A stretch of 64,000 nt of DNA from Lantana camara (GCA_037501455.1 CM074862.1:63147501-63211500), one strand, 5' to 3'; positions 37,501-49,901 are shown, counted from the stretch's first letter. Numbers and translations are program-made. The notes: generated from the sequence alone by a model not told the origin.

Positions 37501-37832
37501 GTCCACAATAATATGAATGTTACAAATTAATCCATATCACATTAGCAATTAGGTCCAAAAAGGTTAACAATAAATTCATTTAAGGACAATTAGGCATAAT
37601 TCTTGCAATTGAAATTTATTTAAACACTTAACCATGCTCGGGGAAACAAATATACAATTCACGTAATAAACTTCACAAAGACTAGAAAATTTATACCATA
37701 TAATTGCAGGTATGCAAGTCAAGAGAATTAAAATAACGCAATTAGGTAGAAAAAGGAATCAAGTAAATCCTAAATCTAAAACTCACACGCGTGGCGTGCG
37801 TACCTGTACGGCTGAGAAATCGGGGTGTCACA
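34580..37832 (-). repeat. LARD2 5' LTR
   Basis: 3253 bp, nearly the same as 28179-31431, with the same splice-like sites and palindromes shifted by about 6400 bp. Confidence 0.9.
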
Positions 37833-39472
37833 GATCACCCGGCCATCACCCGGAGGAAGAAGGTGTAAATGTTCATGATTGTGCACAAAAGAATGTTATG
37901 CATGAATGAAAGAAAGAAAGAAAGAATGTTTAATGAACTACACGAGGTGTTGGTTAGAGATAATGCACGCCCACTCGCCGGGCCACAAACGACCTAATGA
38001 AAAATGAACGTTATAATCCCTTTTGATAACTTATTTATCTCACCCACTTGGGAAATGCTCTAAAAACCTCATTTGGGATTATAACTTGCATGTGATTGTG
38101 AAATAATGTTGTATATATTACTTATGCCTCGTTTTATACCCACCAGTCTTGTATAGACTGAACCCGGATTGTTTTAAGTGTTCTTGCAGGTTTGGAGTGC
38201 TAGGCGGGAAGTCAAGTTTAGTTAGTCTTTCGGTTAAGTCAGAGTCTGTTCATCTGCATATTGAACCATGATTTGTTTAAGTTGGAGGTTGTAAGATTTG
38301 GTATTGATTGTTACCACTATCATGAATTATGAATGAGTTTATCAGAAACCATAATTTAAGTGCTATGATTTTATTGATTTTCGGGATTAGGTACCTATGC
38401 TAGTTGAACCCATTGTTATTTGCTTATCCTATTATTGATGGATGTATGATGCTTCCGCATTGGTATTCTTTCTGTTTTATTGTCTCTTTGGTTGCGAAAG
38501 TTAGCTCCCACCTAGCTTAGCGAGTGTGTATGTCCCCGTTCGCCGTGATTTAGCTCGGGTATGGATTGTCCGTTTCATATTCGGGTCAGGTCTCGGTGCG
38601 GGGGATGTGGTACCTTGCGCTCGGGTGCTACAGTGACGTGCGAAACGGGAGGAATTTACCACCTCTCCCGACCTTCGATGTGGAGTAACGAACCTCCGAT
38701 TAAACCATCACCAAGGTCAGTACGACGGCCAGTATCATAGTAGCCATTGACGCATGCCACCCGATCTACTACTAACCATACCGCCAGGGCCTAACATAAC
38801 AAAATTTCCAAAGCTTGCATTCAAGATAACAAAAGTGCCTAAGCACATAGAGTTCAGAAGACTGAACCTTTAATCAAAGTAGTATAACAGTGAACAGAAC
38901 GTATATCAGAGATCATTGGCTTTAAACTTGGAGCATTGTCCCAAAATGGGAAAACGTTTATCTTGAAAGATAAGAATCTTTGTAGCCGAAGGCGTTGATT
39001 TTGAAATCATTTGAATACGTAGGAATATTCATGGTTCCAGTTGAAATAGTTTAAACCTCACCTATTTATTTAGATAAGTTGATAGTTGGTAGAAGACAGG
39101 GTTCACATAGTACCCTGCGGATCCCAGAACTCGGTATTATCTCCTGTAAGTGACAGACTACCATGAGCTTAAGGATCTAAGTCCCACACATGATTAATGA
39201 TGCATGATTGAGTGTGGGTAGTCAAGTATTGGAGTATAAGATTTAAAAGTATACGACACACTTAAACAAGGAATAATCTTTCCCGAAGAAAGAATTCGAG
39301 TAAACAATTAGTCTCATTAGAAAGCTCGTGTCAAAAGCTTAGGGGTATGTTCTTAGGGTCTTAGAACAGCCCTAATGTGAACTTTGAAACCTACTTTGAT
39401 CCCTCGTTTTTTAGAATTTTCGAAAAGGCTTTGACCGTTGAATTCGTCTCTTTGAAATGATCAATTAGGTTA

Positions 39473-39566
39473 AAAGTCAAAATTCTTCGTCAAGGTCAAA
39501 GTCAAAGGTCAATGGTCAAAGTCAAAGGTCAATGGTCAAAGGTCAAAGTCAAAGGTCAAAGGTCAC
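39473..39566 (-). repeat. TTGACC/TTTGAC array in gypsy LTR
   Basis: About twelve copies of GTCAA (TTGAC on the element strand) in under 100 bp. TTGAC is the core of the plant W-box bound by WRKY factors. It lies downstream of the TATA box, in the putative intron 1. Confidence 0.75.
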
Positions 39567-39569
39567 TAT

Positions 39570-39865
39570 TCAAATATACGGTATATATACCGTATGTATA
39601 CTGTACTTATACTGTATGTATACGTGAATTTATATAGTATGTATACGGTATTTATACTGTATGTATACGTTATTTATACGGGGATACCTACCGTATTTAT
39701 ACAGTATTTATACAGGGTACATACAGTATTTATACAAGAATACATGCAGTATTTATACAAGAATACATACGGTATTTATATAAAAGTACATACGTATTTA
39801 TTATGAAAATACACATAGTATTTGTATGAAAGTATACACGTATTTATACATATTGGAATCAAATA
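39570..39865. repeat. GTATTTATAC / TACGGTA array in gypsy LTR
   Basis: A dozen or so variable units of about 20-27 bp built from self-complementary GTATTTATAC, TACNGTA and GTATAC blocks. Positionally it replaces the GC palindromes of the LARD LTRs. Confidence 0.7.
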
Positions 39866-41169
39866 CGTATACATATATTATACATGTATACCATAACATA
39901 TATCAATTGGTCAAGTAATTATGTAACAATTAATTAAACATGAAACATTTAAAACTATAGGTTATACTTTAATTATGTAACATTAAATAACATGTAACAT
40001 TTAATTAAATCATGAAATAAATTAAATTACCTAAGTATGATCATAAAATAATTAAAATGTAACATATAACATGCTGGCATAATTGTCACATAATTAATTT
40101 GTCACAAAATTAAATTATGTAACATATTTCATAATAAACTATACTATAAGAATATAATTCATAAATTCATGAATATTTAAAACATAAATTAAATCATATA
40201 ATTCATGCATAAAATAAAACATAAATTAAATCCTAAACCTAGCATAATTAACAAATAAATTAAAACATAAAATAAAACATAAATTAAACTAATTAAAACA
40301 TAAAAAAAAAAAAGAAAACTAACCTTATGCTAGTGGGGGGAGCCGTGTATTATGGCTGGTGTAAGGGGGGAAATGAGATCTCAAACCACTTATTTATAGT
40401 TTTTGGAAATGACTAGTGTGCAAATAATATTTATTTTAGGGACTAGAGGTGGGGTATTTTATGAAATTTCCAAAAATAGGTTTCCTTCTTTACATAATTG
40501 TCACATCAGGGGTATTCTGGTAATATTACCTTTCTCCTGCATATTTTTGGAGTTGGAAAAGTGCCCAAGAGCTAGGAAATAAAATTAGCTTCGAAACGGT
40601 TACTCACGGGTCGAAATCGGACATACAGTTTAAAAGTTATAAGCTTCGGAAGATTTGATTTTCTTGAATTTCGAAAATTAATTTAATTATGAAATAAATA
40701 CTAGGGTAAAATTTGATGGTCCGAAAGGCTTTCCAAAAATGTAGAAAAAATCGAGGAACGTTATGGTGATGATCTCGAGGGCTTAAATCATTCTAACGAA
40801 GGAAATATATCTTACCGACGGAAATTCTTATTTGAAAATAAATTCTTAAATTGCTCTGGACACATAAACGAAACCTCAAAGCATTGAAAAGAGAGTTAAA
40901 AAATTCTAAGAAGATAGGTATAGGTTCTTTAAGGTCTCTTGAATAAAACGGTATAGTGCTGGTTCGGAAATAAATAGTGTTGTTAGGGTTTAAAGGTAGT
41001 TTTCCCCCTTTGTCACCCAATATCACATATGAACACCCATTTCATGTAGGGATGCATGATATAAATTATTTTAAATACGGATCAAGTTCTATAAATGCCC
41101 TTACGCTGCCCTTAGCTTACCTTTATTAATCCGGTCCCAAACCGGGCTGTCACAGATTATATTTTTAAT

Positions 41170-41388
41170 ATGTTTCCTGCAACATCGTCGACGCAGGTTG
41201 AGTTGAGGCCGTTCTGTTATTGTGGTGTTGTTGCCCGTGTTTTCACTTCTAAGACTCCCGAAAATCCTCATCGGAGGTTTTCTAAATGTCGCAAGGAAAC
41301 ATGTAATATGTGGGGGTGGATTGATCCAGAACCGTCCCCTGAAATGAGAGCACTTATCACCATCTATGGCAAAAAGATCGCCAGTTAA
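41170..41388 (+). CDS. GRF-type zinc-finger protein, short, possibly truncated
   Basis: A 72-residue frame with the GRF zinc-finger pattern: C16-Y-C18-G, then SKTPENP-RRF, C40-x4-C45, then NMWGWID. Plant GRF fingers usually follow CxCG...NPGRRFxxC....CxFFxW and are thought to bind nucleic acid or proteins. The ATG lies 16 bp beyond the gypsy LTR end, so the insertion either sits just upstream of a small gene or cut off an earlier exon. The frame ends soon after the finger (IYGKKIAS), short for the family. It may be a degraded copy; many plant genomes have such stand-alone fingers. Confidence 0.6.
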   Translation: MFPATSSTQVELRPFCYCGVVARVFTSKTPENPHRRFSKCRKETCNMWGWIDPEPSPEMRALITIYGKKIAS

Positions 41389-41587
41389 TTATTTAGCAGC
41401 TCTTCTTCTTATCTCATGTCTAGCCTTCCTAGTACGATGATTTATTTGATTCCTCTTTGTGTAAGATTATGGGTGATTCTTCATTTTTGGTAATATATTC
41501 ACCCTCAGTTGTAATCCTACATTTAAACAAGCATGTAACTATTTGCAGTGTATATTGGGTTGTTTATCTTATCGTTTCGCGAATGGG
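41389..41587. other. Host spacer
   Basis: Downstream of the GRF frame, T-rich, no recognised feature. Confidence 0.4.
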
Positions 41588-41745
41588 GGGAATTAAAAGC
41601 TGGGTTTGTAGAGTCACGCCTTTGATATTTGGAATTAAAGGCTAGGTTTGTGGAGTCACACCTTGGATATTTGGAATTAAAATCTGGGTTTGTAGAGTCA
41701 CGCCTTGGATTTTTGGAATTAAAAGCTGGGTTTGTAGAGTCACTC
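41588..41745 (+). repeat. 42-bp minisatellite, array A
   Basis: Four units of GGAATTAAAAGCTGGGTTTG + TAGAGTCACGCCTTGGAT, starting at about 41588, 41631, 41673 and 41715. The same unit forms array B at 55205, in the same orientation. Confidence 0.85.
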
Positions 41746-42059
41746 CATAAACTGAACTTTTAGTTCTGCATTTCCACTTCATCACTCCATAAACTGGACT
41801 TTTAGTTCCGCATTACCACTTTATCACTCTATTTTTTATTCCTTGATCTGTAATCACCATTATAATTGGTTAGAATTTCGAAAATATAATCAGAATCGAA
41901 GAAAATAAAACATAAGTACAAAACTACAAATATTGTAATTTAAAAATGGAATCTGGGACAGGGTTCAGCATCATAAAATGGTCATGCATCTTCCAAAAGC
42001 TCGGTCACTATTCATTTTATGTGATAAAACAAATCATTGCAAAAGGTGTTTAGAATCTA

Positions 42060-42249
42060 TTTATGGGAACAAAAAAAGTAATAATCAACCACTTTATGCA
42101 AAAATATATTCGAATATATGCAGAAATCTTACAATCAGTTTATGCAGAAATATATAAAGATGGGTTTGTATATTCAGATATATGCAGAAATCCCACACTC
42201 GGTTTATGCAGAGATATATGCAGAAATCTTACAGTTAGTTTATCACATT
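42060..42249. repeat. TATGCAGAAATAT degenerate repeats
   Basis: Six or so copies of (T)TATGCAGAAAT(ATAT/CTTACA) in about 150 bp of host DNA next to the solo LTR insertion. The segment before it (41746-42060) shows only a repeat of CATAAACTGGACTTTTAGTTC. Confidence 0.6.
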
Positions 42250-42383
42250 TGTAGCACCACGCACGTGAGGTACCACATCCCCCGCACTACGGTCCAACCC
42301 GAGCAACGAAATGGAGGGTCCGCACCCGGATCAAACCGTAGCGAACGGGAGACAAACAAAACAAATACCTAAGCTAGGCGGAA

Positions 42384-45300
42384 TGTAACACCCCAAGCGG
42401 TGGGGCACCACACCCCCGCACTATGACCCGACACGTGTACGAAATGAAGAGTCCGCACACGCGCCAAGTCACAGCGAACGGGTGACACATGAAAACACAC
42501 ACACTAGCTAGGCGGTATCTAACCCTGTACGAATGAAAGAATGCAAAACATGACAGCGGAAGTAGTACGAAATGCCAACTTTAAAAAACTTAACACGTCA
42601 AGCATACAACGCAGTACATATATCAGAATCAAATATACGGGTTCAACTAGTTCAGCGACCTGTCCTATCCTGTCCCGAATAATTACACATCAAAACGGGT
42701 TCAACTAATCCAAGCACCTGTCCTAACCTGTCCCGAATTCCATACGTTCAAATCATAAGTGCAAACCTGCACAAACATATCTTATATAACATTTACAAAT
42801 CATAAACCAGAACCAAAACTTATCAAACTTAAACAGACAGACACAGACTCGACAGACCCGACACACAGCCGCCTAGCACGAACTCCAAAGCGAACCCAAA
42901 GCTAAACCTGCACACTAAAACATAAAAGGGGGAGGGGTCAGTCCAAAGACTGAGATAGGGGTTAACGCACACACACTATACATATATATACAGAGCACAA
43001 CACGTTCAAAATCAAACTGTTCGTGAACCCGGGACTAGTTTTTGCACACCAAAACCTTTATCTCGTGATAATATGTATACGGGGTGGCTTATCAAAACAG
43101 AACGAACAAAGCTTAACTTATACACAACTCAAAACATACGTACAAACCCAAGCAGACTTAGCACAAGTACCGGAACATAACTTATTAGGTTAATAGCGAA
43201 TCAAATTTTATCTTAATTTAAGAATCTACCCTCGTTTCACGAACTTATGACAGACGAACAGACAGAACACAAGGCGGGTACGAATACACATCCAACCAAC
43301 TCCTTCTTATCACACACTTACAGAAACAGACGAAATCAAAAAAAACATACCTTCCTTCACACCGTTTGGGGAAGAGACGTGCCCCTCTCAACCCACCACA
43401 AAACGAAACATGTGAACCGGAGGATCCCGCCCGGTTCCTTCGACGGCCAGCCAAAATGCACTCCGTCGGCATAGGAGAACTAAGTCTCCCGTTGGTGGAG
43501 AAGTGCACAGGGGTCGTAATCGGCGACCCCATGGTCGTCCCGGGTCTCCCTTACCCATAACTCCGGGGCCCATCACACAGATAAATAGACATATATAGGG
43601 TACTTAACCCGCCACACACAGACAGACAGACATATCTCATACATATTGTGCTTATCATATCACAAGTACATATCACACACACTGACCTCGAAATCATAAC
43701 AGAACTGATACAAAGCATACATAGGCTCATACATAGCGTTTCGTACTTTTCAAATCAAATCATATGACAAAACCAGCAAAATACGTACTTCGCACATATC
43801 TACATATACATAAGGCTTATAAACTGCATGCATTAAAAAACGAGCACGTTGCAATAGGGTATAACTATATCCTAACCTCACCTGGTACTAAACACAGCCG
43901 AACACAAAGCAGAAGTTCCACCCCGGAACCTGCACGACTCACTTGTCACCACCCCGGGTGCACCTGAACCAACTAAACACACAAACACAACACAGGGCTC
44001 AGACTCAAACTCAGACAACCACACAGAGATGCATGTCAATGCTCAAGCACTTACGAGATGCAATCACATAAGCAGGTTTCAAATTCATATCAATTACTTA
44101 CAAAATAATTCATTATATAACTCCGAGAAATCATATTAACTCATATATTGCATAACCAATCTACATTCGTGTAATTAAACCATTCTTACATGCAAAGGTT
44201 TCTAATTTAATCATATAAGTCTCATTCAATCCAAATATCGCATAGTAGGATTATTTAAAATTAGATAATTAGCCTACATTACAAAGTTAGAAATTAAATC
44301 ATCCAAGACATACTAATTCCATTCTTACTAAATCATAAATTGCATAACAAATTCTTATATCATATAATAAATTCCAATTCAATTTAAGTGATTAGACTAA
44401 TTAAAAGCTTCAAGCTTAGGCGTAATAATTTCTCTTAATCGAAATCATAATTAGCATATTTATTTATCAATCGACAAGGATTAATTAATTGAAGTCATAC
44501 AATTTATATGTTTAGCGAAATTACACATACACCCCCTTTCAAGATAGACAAATAACTCAAATTCGATATATCGGAATTCAAATGGCATATCAAAGCATCA
44601 ATACATTTCATAATTTATTTAATACATGATTTCTTATACATTGGAATTCATATTGATCGGCAAGTCAAACAATTAACAATTTATCGCAATTAAAACAATT
44701 AATCTCAAATATTCAAATTACACAAAATAAATCACAACAAATCAACCGGGCATCCGATTGACGAACGGAAAGTGGCGTTGGACTCACCACAACGAGGCGG
44801 ACAAACTGTCCGGAGCTCGTCGGAGCACCACCACCGGAGCCGCCGGAACAGTGGCGGGCGGCCGCTCGGCCGCCGCCGGAGCGTGCCGGAAAAATCCCGA
44901 AAAAAACACCCGTGCAAGGATTCCTCGTGCTCAATCCAATTCCTCGATCAATTACTGCAAATTCTAAGCCAATTGCCTCCAATTTGAAAACCAAGAATAC
45001 AAAAACCCTAAAATCTTCAAACTTCAATTACTTTCAAACCTGTGAACCAAAATGAGATCCGAAAGAGGCATCGGCTTACCCGTGACGAGCTTTACGAAAG
45101 CCCTAAGCTTTCTCGCCGGAAAAATCCCCGGAGGTAGCGCCGCCGTTGAACCGCCACTGTGCCGCCGCGATACGCCGCCAATCGGCCAAATCTGGAGTCT
45201 TGTGATCAAAGGCCACTAGTTCTCGTCGTTCCGAACAACTTTCGTGAAGGGCCCGAGGCCAAAAGATGACCGGAAAAGGCCCCCGTTGGCCTCCGAAGTT

Positions 45301-46177
45301 TTTGCCGCGCACGCCTCCCCGGAACCACCACCTACGGCCAAAATTCGGTGAAAACGATGCCGGAAATGGACTCAAGGGGTCGGAAAAGGGTAGGAAACAC
45401 CAACCTCCGTCGAAAAAGGGCGCCGGAGCGCCGCCGTGACACTGTTCACGTGGCGGCAGCGTGAGCTTCACGCGCCGCCGTCCGGTGGCCATTGGCCGCG
45501 CCGCCAACGTCCCGCGCTGCACCAGGAGCTCCTTTATCTGGGTAGGGGGCGCGTGTCCCCGGAAAATGGCCGGAAGCCGCCACGAAAGGGCGGCGAAGTG
45601 GCGGCTCCGCCACCTCATCCAGTCGCATCTGAAAATCGGTGATATCTCCGCCGTCGGTCGTCGGTTGGTCGAGTTCTTGGTATGGTTGTGACCGCGTCAT
45701 CGAGATAATCGAAATGGACTATTGGTTCGTCGAATTCTGTCGAGAAACGAGCGAGTTTCGGGTTGTGCATGAAATCACACCTTCGAGTGTGTGTGTGCAT
45801 CGTGTTTCGGCTGGGGGGGAAGAGAGAGAGAGAGAGCTGCTGAGTTATGTCACGTTAAACGAGGATCCGAGTGTTTTATCCCGGGTCCTTGCACCAAAAA
45901 CGAACGGCAGAAGGTGCAAACGACGTCAGAATTAAACAAACTCAGAGTCTACGGACTCGTTTCGATGCCCCGAATGCGCAGAAGGGGTCAAAATGGTCAA
46001 AATCTCGTTCGAACGATAAATGACCGAAAAACCCCTAAAAGGAGAAAATTACAAAAAGGCCCCTAAACTCATAAAGTGTTCAAAATATGGTCGAGCAAAA
46101 TACAAAATCACATAACTAAACACGTAAAAAGGTTGAAATGAGGCGTACCTTATAAGTCGGACGAACGGGATGTTACA
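42384..46177 (-). mobile_element. Solo LTR with GC-rich leader
   Basis: 3794 bp, TGTAACACCCC to GGGATGTTACA, exact duplication CGGAA (42379-42383 and 46178-46182). Terminal block CCCCGCACTATG and CGAACGGGTGAC. Putative intron 1: donor GGTAAGCC near 45079, acceptor TGTGTGTTTAG/TTGG near 43977. Intron 2: donor ACCAG/GTGAGG near 43882, acceptor TGTGCAG/GTTTAG near 42909, with hairpin CAGTC-TTTG-GACTG before it. The leader (about 44745-45640) is CpG- and CCGG-rich, and the frames there (up to 171 codons, 45103-45618) follow composition. Confidence 0.9.
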
Positions 46178-46182
46178 CGGAA

Positions 46183-48053
46183 CGTAGACCCTGTCAAGCA
46201 AAACCAACCAACAAAGTAGAGTACAGCGGAAGACTAAAGATCAAACACATGCATTGGCCACGGGCCTGCAGAAATTAAACACACCTCTCGCAAACAGACT
46301 TGGTCTCCTCAGGCCTCTTTTAAAGAAATTACAAAACCCAACAAGGGCAATTTAAATAACAATAGCGCAAGCATACGTATACAAATATACATATTGATCT
46401 GAATTCAAATAATACAAATGCAAATGCAGACTAAACTAACTCAGACCGACCAACTCAAAAGACTTGACTCAACTCCGCCTAGCTCCAAACTCCAAAGCAG
46501 ACCTGCACACTAAAAGATTGGGGATGGAGAGGGTTAGTCTACAACTCGACTGAGTGAGGGGCTAACGCACACCAACACATATATATATATAGAGCAAAGC
46601 ACGTATTAAACAAAAAATTATGAACCGGGGATAGGGTCTCCCTTACCCCCACACCTCCGGGGCCCATGGATTCAAATAGATTCAAATAGATCCATATGAA
46701 ACATACCTAACTCACGAAACCTAGAAACATATGATTCATACATAAGAAACATACCTTACCGTGCAACTCGGCATATGCTATACACGTACCTCTCCGTGTC
46801 ATCCTAATCCGTAGCTAGCATGAAGACACACGGTTTGGAGCATAGCCTCGTTGCAAAACCATTTTAAGCTTATATACGCCCATACGTATAATTTCAGAAG
46901 GATTCATATCAAACCGAATTAACAAGATTCATAACATATGATAAGACACATATTTAATATACATATAGTATATATTCGCATGCGGGCTTGAAAACGAGCA
47001 TATAGGGTTGCAGGTCGCATTAACTAAAAGAAACAAACCTAAACCTCACCTTATACCGAAGAAACCAAAACCGAACAAACGATTCACCGCGGAATCAGAA
47101 CGGACCACTAAACACCACCCCGGGTGCACCTGAACCAACTGAAGACAAAACACAGAGCTTAGACTCCAAATGAACCACATTGACGCACTACTTATGTTTA
47201 TGCATTTAAAGAATGCAAGTAGGTAGGCGAAGTTCATATACAAATCAAATTCATGCAAACGTATGCGTCTCACAATGTAATGAAGTCATAATCATGCTTA
47301 GGAAACACTCAAGTATCCAAATTAATCCAATTAAGAGCAAACAAGGAGTTCATAAATGCATACTAACCAATTCATGCATAAGTAGAACAAATATCAACAC
47401 ATTAACATGTTATAACAAGTTAGGAACAAGCTCGGGGTCGGAAAGGTACAAGAAAAGTGGAAGAAGAACATGAAAAGTGGTTTTGAGCGAAATTGGGCAA
47501 AAGCTGGAAATTTTCCGAAATGCATAGGTTGTAGGAAAACTAGAATATCTTGAGTTTGAGAAGTGTGAATTGAGTTTTGTTTCTTGGAAATTAAACTAGA
47601 CAAATAGACCTTTAAAATGGTATATGGCTCGAATTATAGTTCAAAGTGAGGAGGAAATGGCATAGGCTCGAAGTTGGGTCATCGCAGAGTTTCGGAAAAA
47701 TGGCGAGACCAAAATGAATGGATTATATCTCACAAAATAGAACTTATATTGAGTTTATTCTAATTGGATGTTATTGTAGACTTCAAGAGGTTTCCAATGG
47801 TTCAAAAATCAGGTCAATTGGAGCTCATATGAGAGAGAAACGGGCCTTTGAAAATTGAATTGAAAGCAGAAACGGGCGTTAGGATACCGTTTGCGAGAAA
47901 AATGCTTGAATAGTAACAATGGCGGAAATGGGAACAAACCCCAAGCTCACACGAACCCATGCAACACCAAATCACACGAAATTCATACCACGAAGCATAT
48001 GTAACACGTAGGTCACATATTTGCACATAAGAATTCCCGAAATGAGCCCAAAC
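46183..48053 (-). repeat. Outer solo LTR, middle segment
   Basis: Continuation of the solo LTR of 42250 between its two nested insertions. The order of elements matches the other LTRs. The short frames on either strand (for example 47046-47273) are not convincing. Confidence 0.8.
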
Positions 48054-48816
48054 TGTGACACCCCGTTTGTTCGACCGTACAGGTTCGTACCACGTGTGAG
48101 TTTAATTTCCGTATTTATTTTTAATTTTATATAATTTAATTTGTTTATATTTTGAAATATGCTCTTTATTTGATATTTATATGAATTATGTGAAAAATTA
48201 CTTGAATTAATTGATTTAAATGTCATATCTATGCCTAAGTGTTTAAATTATTTGAAATCTTGTATTATGTGAATTTATATAATATGCATTTAATTTTCTA
48301 GCATGCTAATTTCTTGAATTATATGAATTTAATTGAATTATATTTAATTTAGATTTAATAGCATGAGTTTTAGAGTTTTAGGGCTTAATTGAAAATCGGC
48401 TTTGGGCCTATTTGCCACTTTTTGAAAGTTTAGGGACCTATTTGAAAATAGGACCCCTTGAGCTTCTTTAATTCGTATCTTGAGCTAAGGAACTCGGATT
48501 CGAGATCCGTTTACGGCGATGAACTCGTTTCGACGATCTGGACCCAGTGGATTTAACCTCGTATTTTTTCGGTGCCGTTTGAACCCTCGACGAATCCATT
48601 TTCAGCCCATTTGAACCTAAACTCAAGAGTTGGCCCCACTTTGACCCTAAGATCTGATCTTAAGCCAATTTTTATGCCATTTTATACTCATTTCTTCCCC
48701 TTCCCATCGATATTCAGCAGCACAAGAAGCAAGGAAGAGACTTTGTCACTATTCATTATCTTCTTCATCAAATTGCTCAAGATTTTCTTGTTTTCTTCGT
48801 CTCTCAACGATCAGAG

Positions 48817-49857
48817 GTAAGATCCATATGATTTTTGCTTTGATATATGCTCCATTTTATGTCTTGAATTCAAGGTTTCATGTATGAGTGAAAAGATTGA
48901 TGAATAGTTAGGTTTTCTTCAAGTTTGTGCATACTTGCTCTTAGGTGCATTGCTTGAGTTTTATAGTTGAGAATGAGTTCATTAATGCTTTTAGATCTTG
49001 TTTCTTTGCATTAATTACATGGTTGTTGTGTGTATTAACTCCTACCATTAATGAACTTGAGCTTAGGAATGGAATTTGGGGGATTTTTGGCAAAAACTGA
49101 ACTGCTGTCAAGAATTCTCTTTCACGCGACTGTGCTGCTGCGTTTTTGAGAGATTTTTGCATGATTTTTGTGCATGAAATGCATGAGAAATGACCTGATA
49201 TGTTGTGCTATCTGCTGCCCCTGCTTTGCTGCGATATTGCCCTGCTTTTTCCTTCATTTCAGCTGCTCAAATGGTAGATTTTAGTGTATATATAACTGAT
49301 GTCATGGCTGAATTGAGTTGCTGTCAATTGCTACGTTTTTGCTGCTGTTTCTTGTGCATTTTGGACTGATATTACGCATGAGTTTGGCCTGGATTTTGTG
49401 CTTAGTTGTAGTTTGTTTTAGCTACTGTTGTATGCGTTTTTCCCCTCTCGAAACTGACCTGCTGCTGCTGCTGCTGCTGCCTTTTCTTGCTGCAACAATC
49501 TCCCCGGCCGGGGAGATTGTGTGGTGTTTTTTTCCCGAGAGGGGAGATTTGTGCAGAAGTTTCTGCCTCTCCCTTCCCAGGCCGATACTTTTGTGTGATG
49601 TTTTTCCCCGGGCGGGGAACCTACTGCAGGAGTTTAATTTGCTGTTTGTTTACTTGAACTGTTATGCATGTGCATGGGGTTGCTTTGTTGTGTGCATATG
49701 GACTAATTGTATTTTATTGCATGAATTGCATGTGTGTGTGTGTTACGTGCAGCATATATATATATATATATGTTATGAAATTGTGCATGCATGTATATTG
49801 TGTGTGATTATATAGAAGTAATATTATAATTTTGCATGCATGTGTGTGTACGTGCTG

Positions 49858-49901
<44 letters not shown>

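Larger units (their letters stand above)
28179..37832 (-). mobile_element. LARD2: complete non-coding LTR retrotransposon
   Basis: 9654 bp minus-strand element with exact duplication GATCA (28174-28178 and 37833-37837). Both LTRs are 3253 bp by my coordinates (28179-31431 and 34580-37832), and only scattered base changes are seen, so it is young. Primer site 34571-34560, internal region 31432-34579 (3148 bp), polypurine tract 31447-31432. No gag or pol frame. Same class as LARD1, with related internal sequence but different LTR sequence. Confidence 0.93.
6403..38632 (+). mobile_element. LARD1: large non-coding LTR retrotransposon with three nested insertions
   Basis: 5' LTR 6403-10220, primer site 10229-10240, internal region interrupted by copia, polypurine tract 22179-22195 and 3' LTR 22196-38632. 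The target duplication GTGAC is exact at 6398-6402 and 38633-38637. Removing the copia leaves about 3.0 kb of internal sequence with no gag or pol frame. LTRs of 3.8-4.1 kb with a non-coding internal region of about 3 kb match the LARD class, which depends on proteins made by other elements. The first LTR base is G in the 5' copy (GGTAACG) against T in the 3' copy (TGTAACG). Confidence 0.9.
22196..38632 (+). repeat. LARD1 3' LTR, interrupted twice
   Basis: Matches the 5' LTR in order. It is split by a solo LTR (25055-27709) and by LARD2 (28179-37832). Without the insertions and their duplications it is about 4.1 kb. It exceeds the 5' LTR largely through AT and TGCATG expansions at about 24110-24370 and a short insertion near 38220. 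Confidence 0.88.
1..41154 (-). mobile_element. Ty3/gypsy LTR retrotransposon, partial, split by LARD1
   Basis: Minus-strand gypsy element. Reading leftward it has a 5' LTR (41154-38638, then 6402-5533), a primer site, a leader with an extra reading frame, gag, protease, reverse transcriptase, RNase H and integrase. It leaves the window at base 1, so the integrase C-terminus and 3' LTR are not visible. RT before integrase, and the integrase and gag style, place it in gypsy. The YGRKCRSPLYW motif in integrase is usual in plant chromoviruses of the Tekay/Del type, but the chromodomain position is outside the window. The 5' LTR was interrupted at 6398-6402 by LARD1. GATTA (41155-41159) should be the target duplication, but its partner is off-window. 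Several in-frame stops make the copy non-autonomous. Confidence 0.9.
38638..41154 (-). repeat. gypsy 5' LTR, segment 2 (U3 side)
   Basis: Resumes the gypsy LTR after LARD1 and ends GGGCTGTCACA at 41154. It contains a minus-strand TATA box (plus TTATTTATAG near 40390), a TTGAC-rich array, a GTATTTATAC array, a putative intron 1 acceptor TCACTTACAG/GAG at 39144 and an intron 2 donor AATAG/GTGAGGTTT near 39060. The same layout and local sequence occur in the LTR at 58920-62894. Confidence 0.85.

Noticed and set aside
39570..39865. Possible centromeric or telomeric satellite
   Set aside because: Short, variable units confined to one LTR; no TTTAGGG motif and no long monomer.
45103..45618. 171-codon minus-strand frame
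   Set aside because: CpG-rich LTR leader with frames open in several registers; kept only as a compositional observation.
49318..49815. 165-codon hydrophobic frame that looks like a membrane protein
   Set aside because: Lies in the putative intron of a solo LTR across CTGCTG, GC palindromes and AT repeats; hydrophobicity comes from T-rich sequence.
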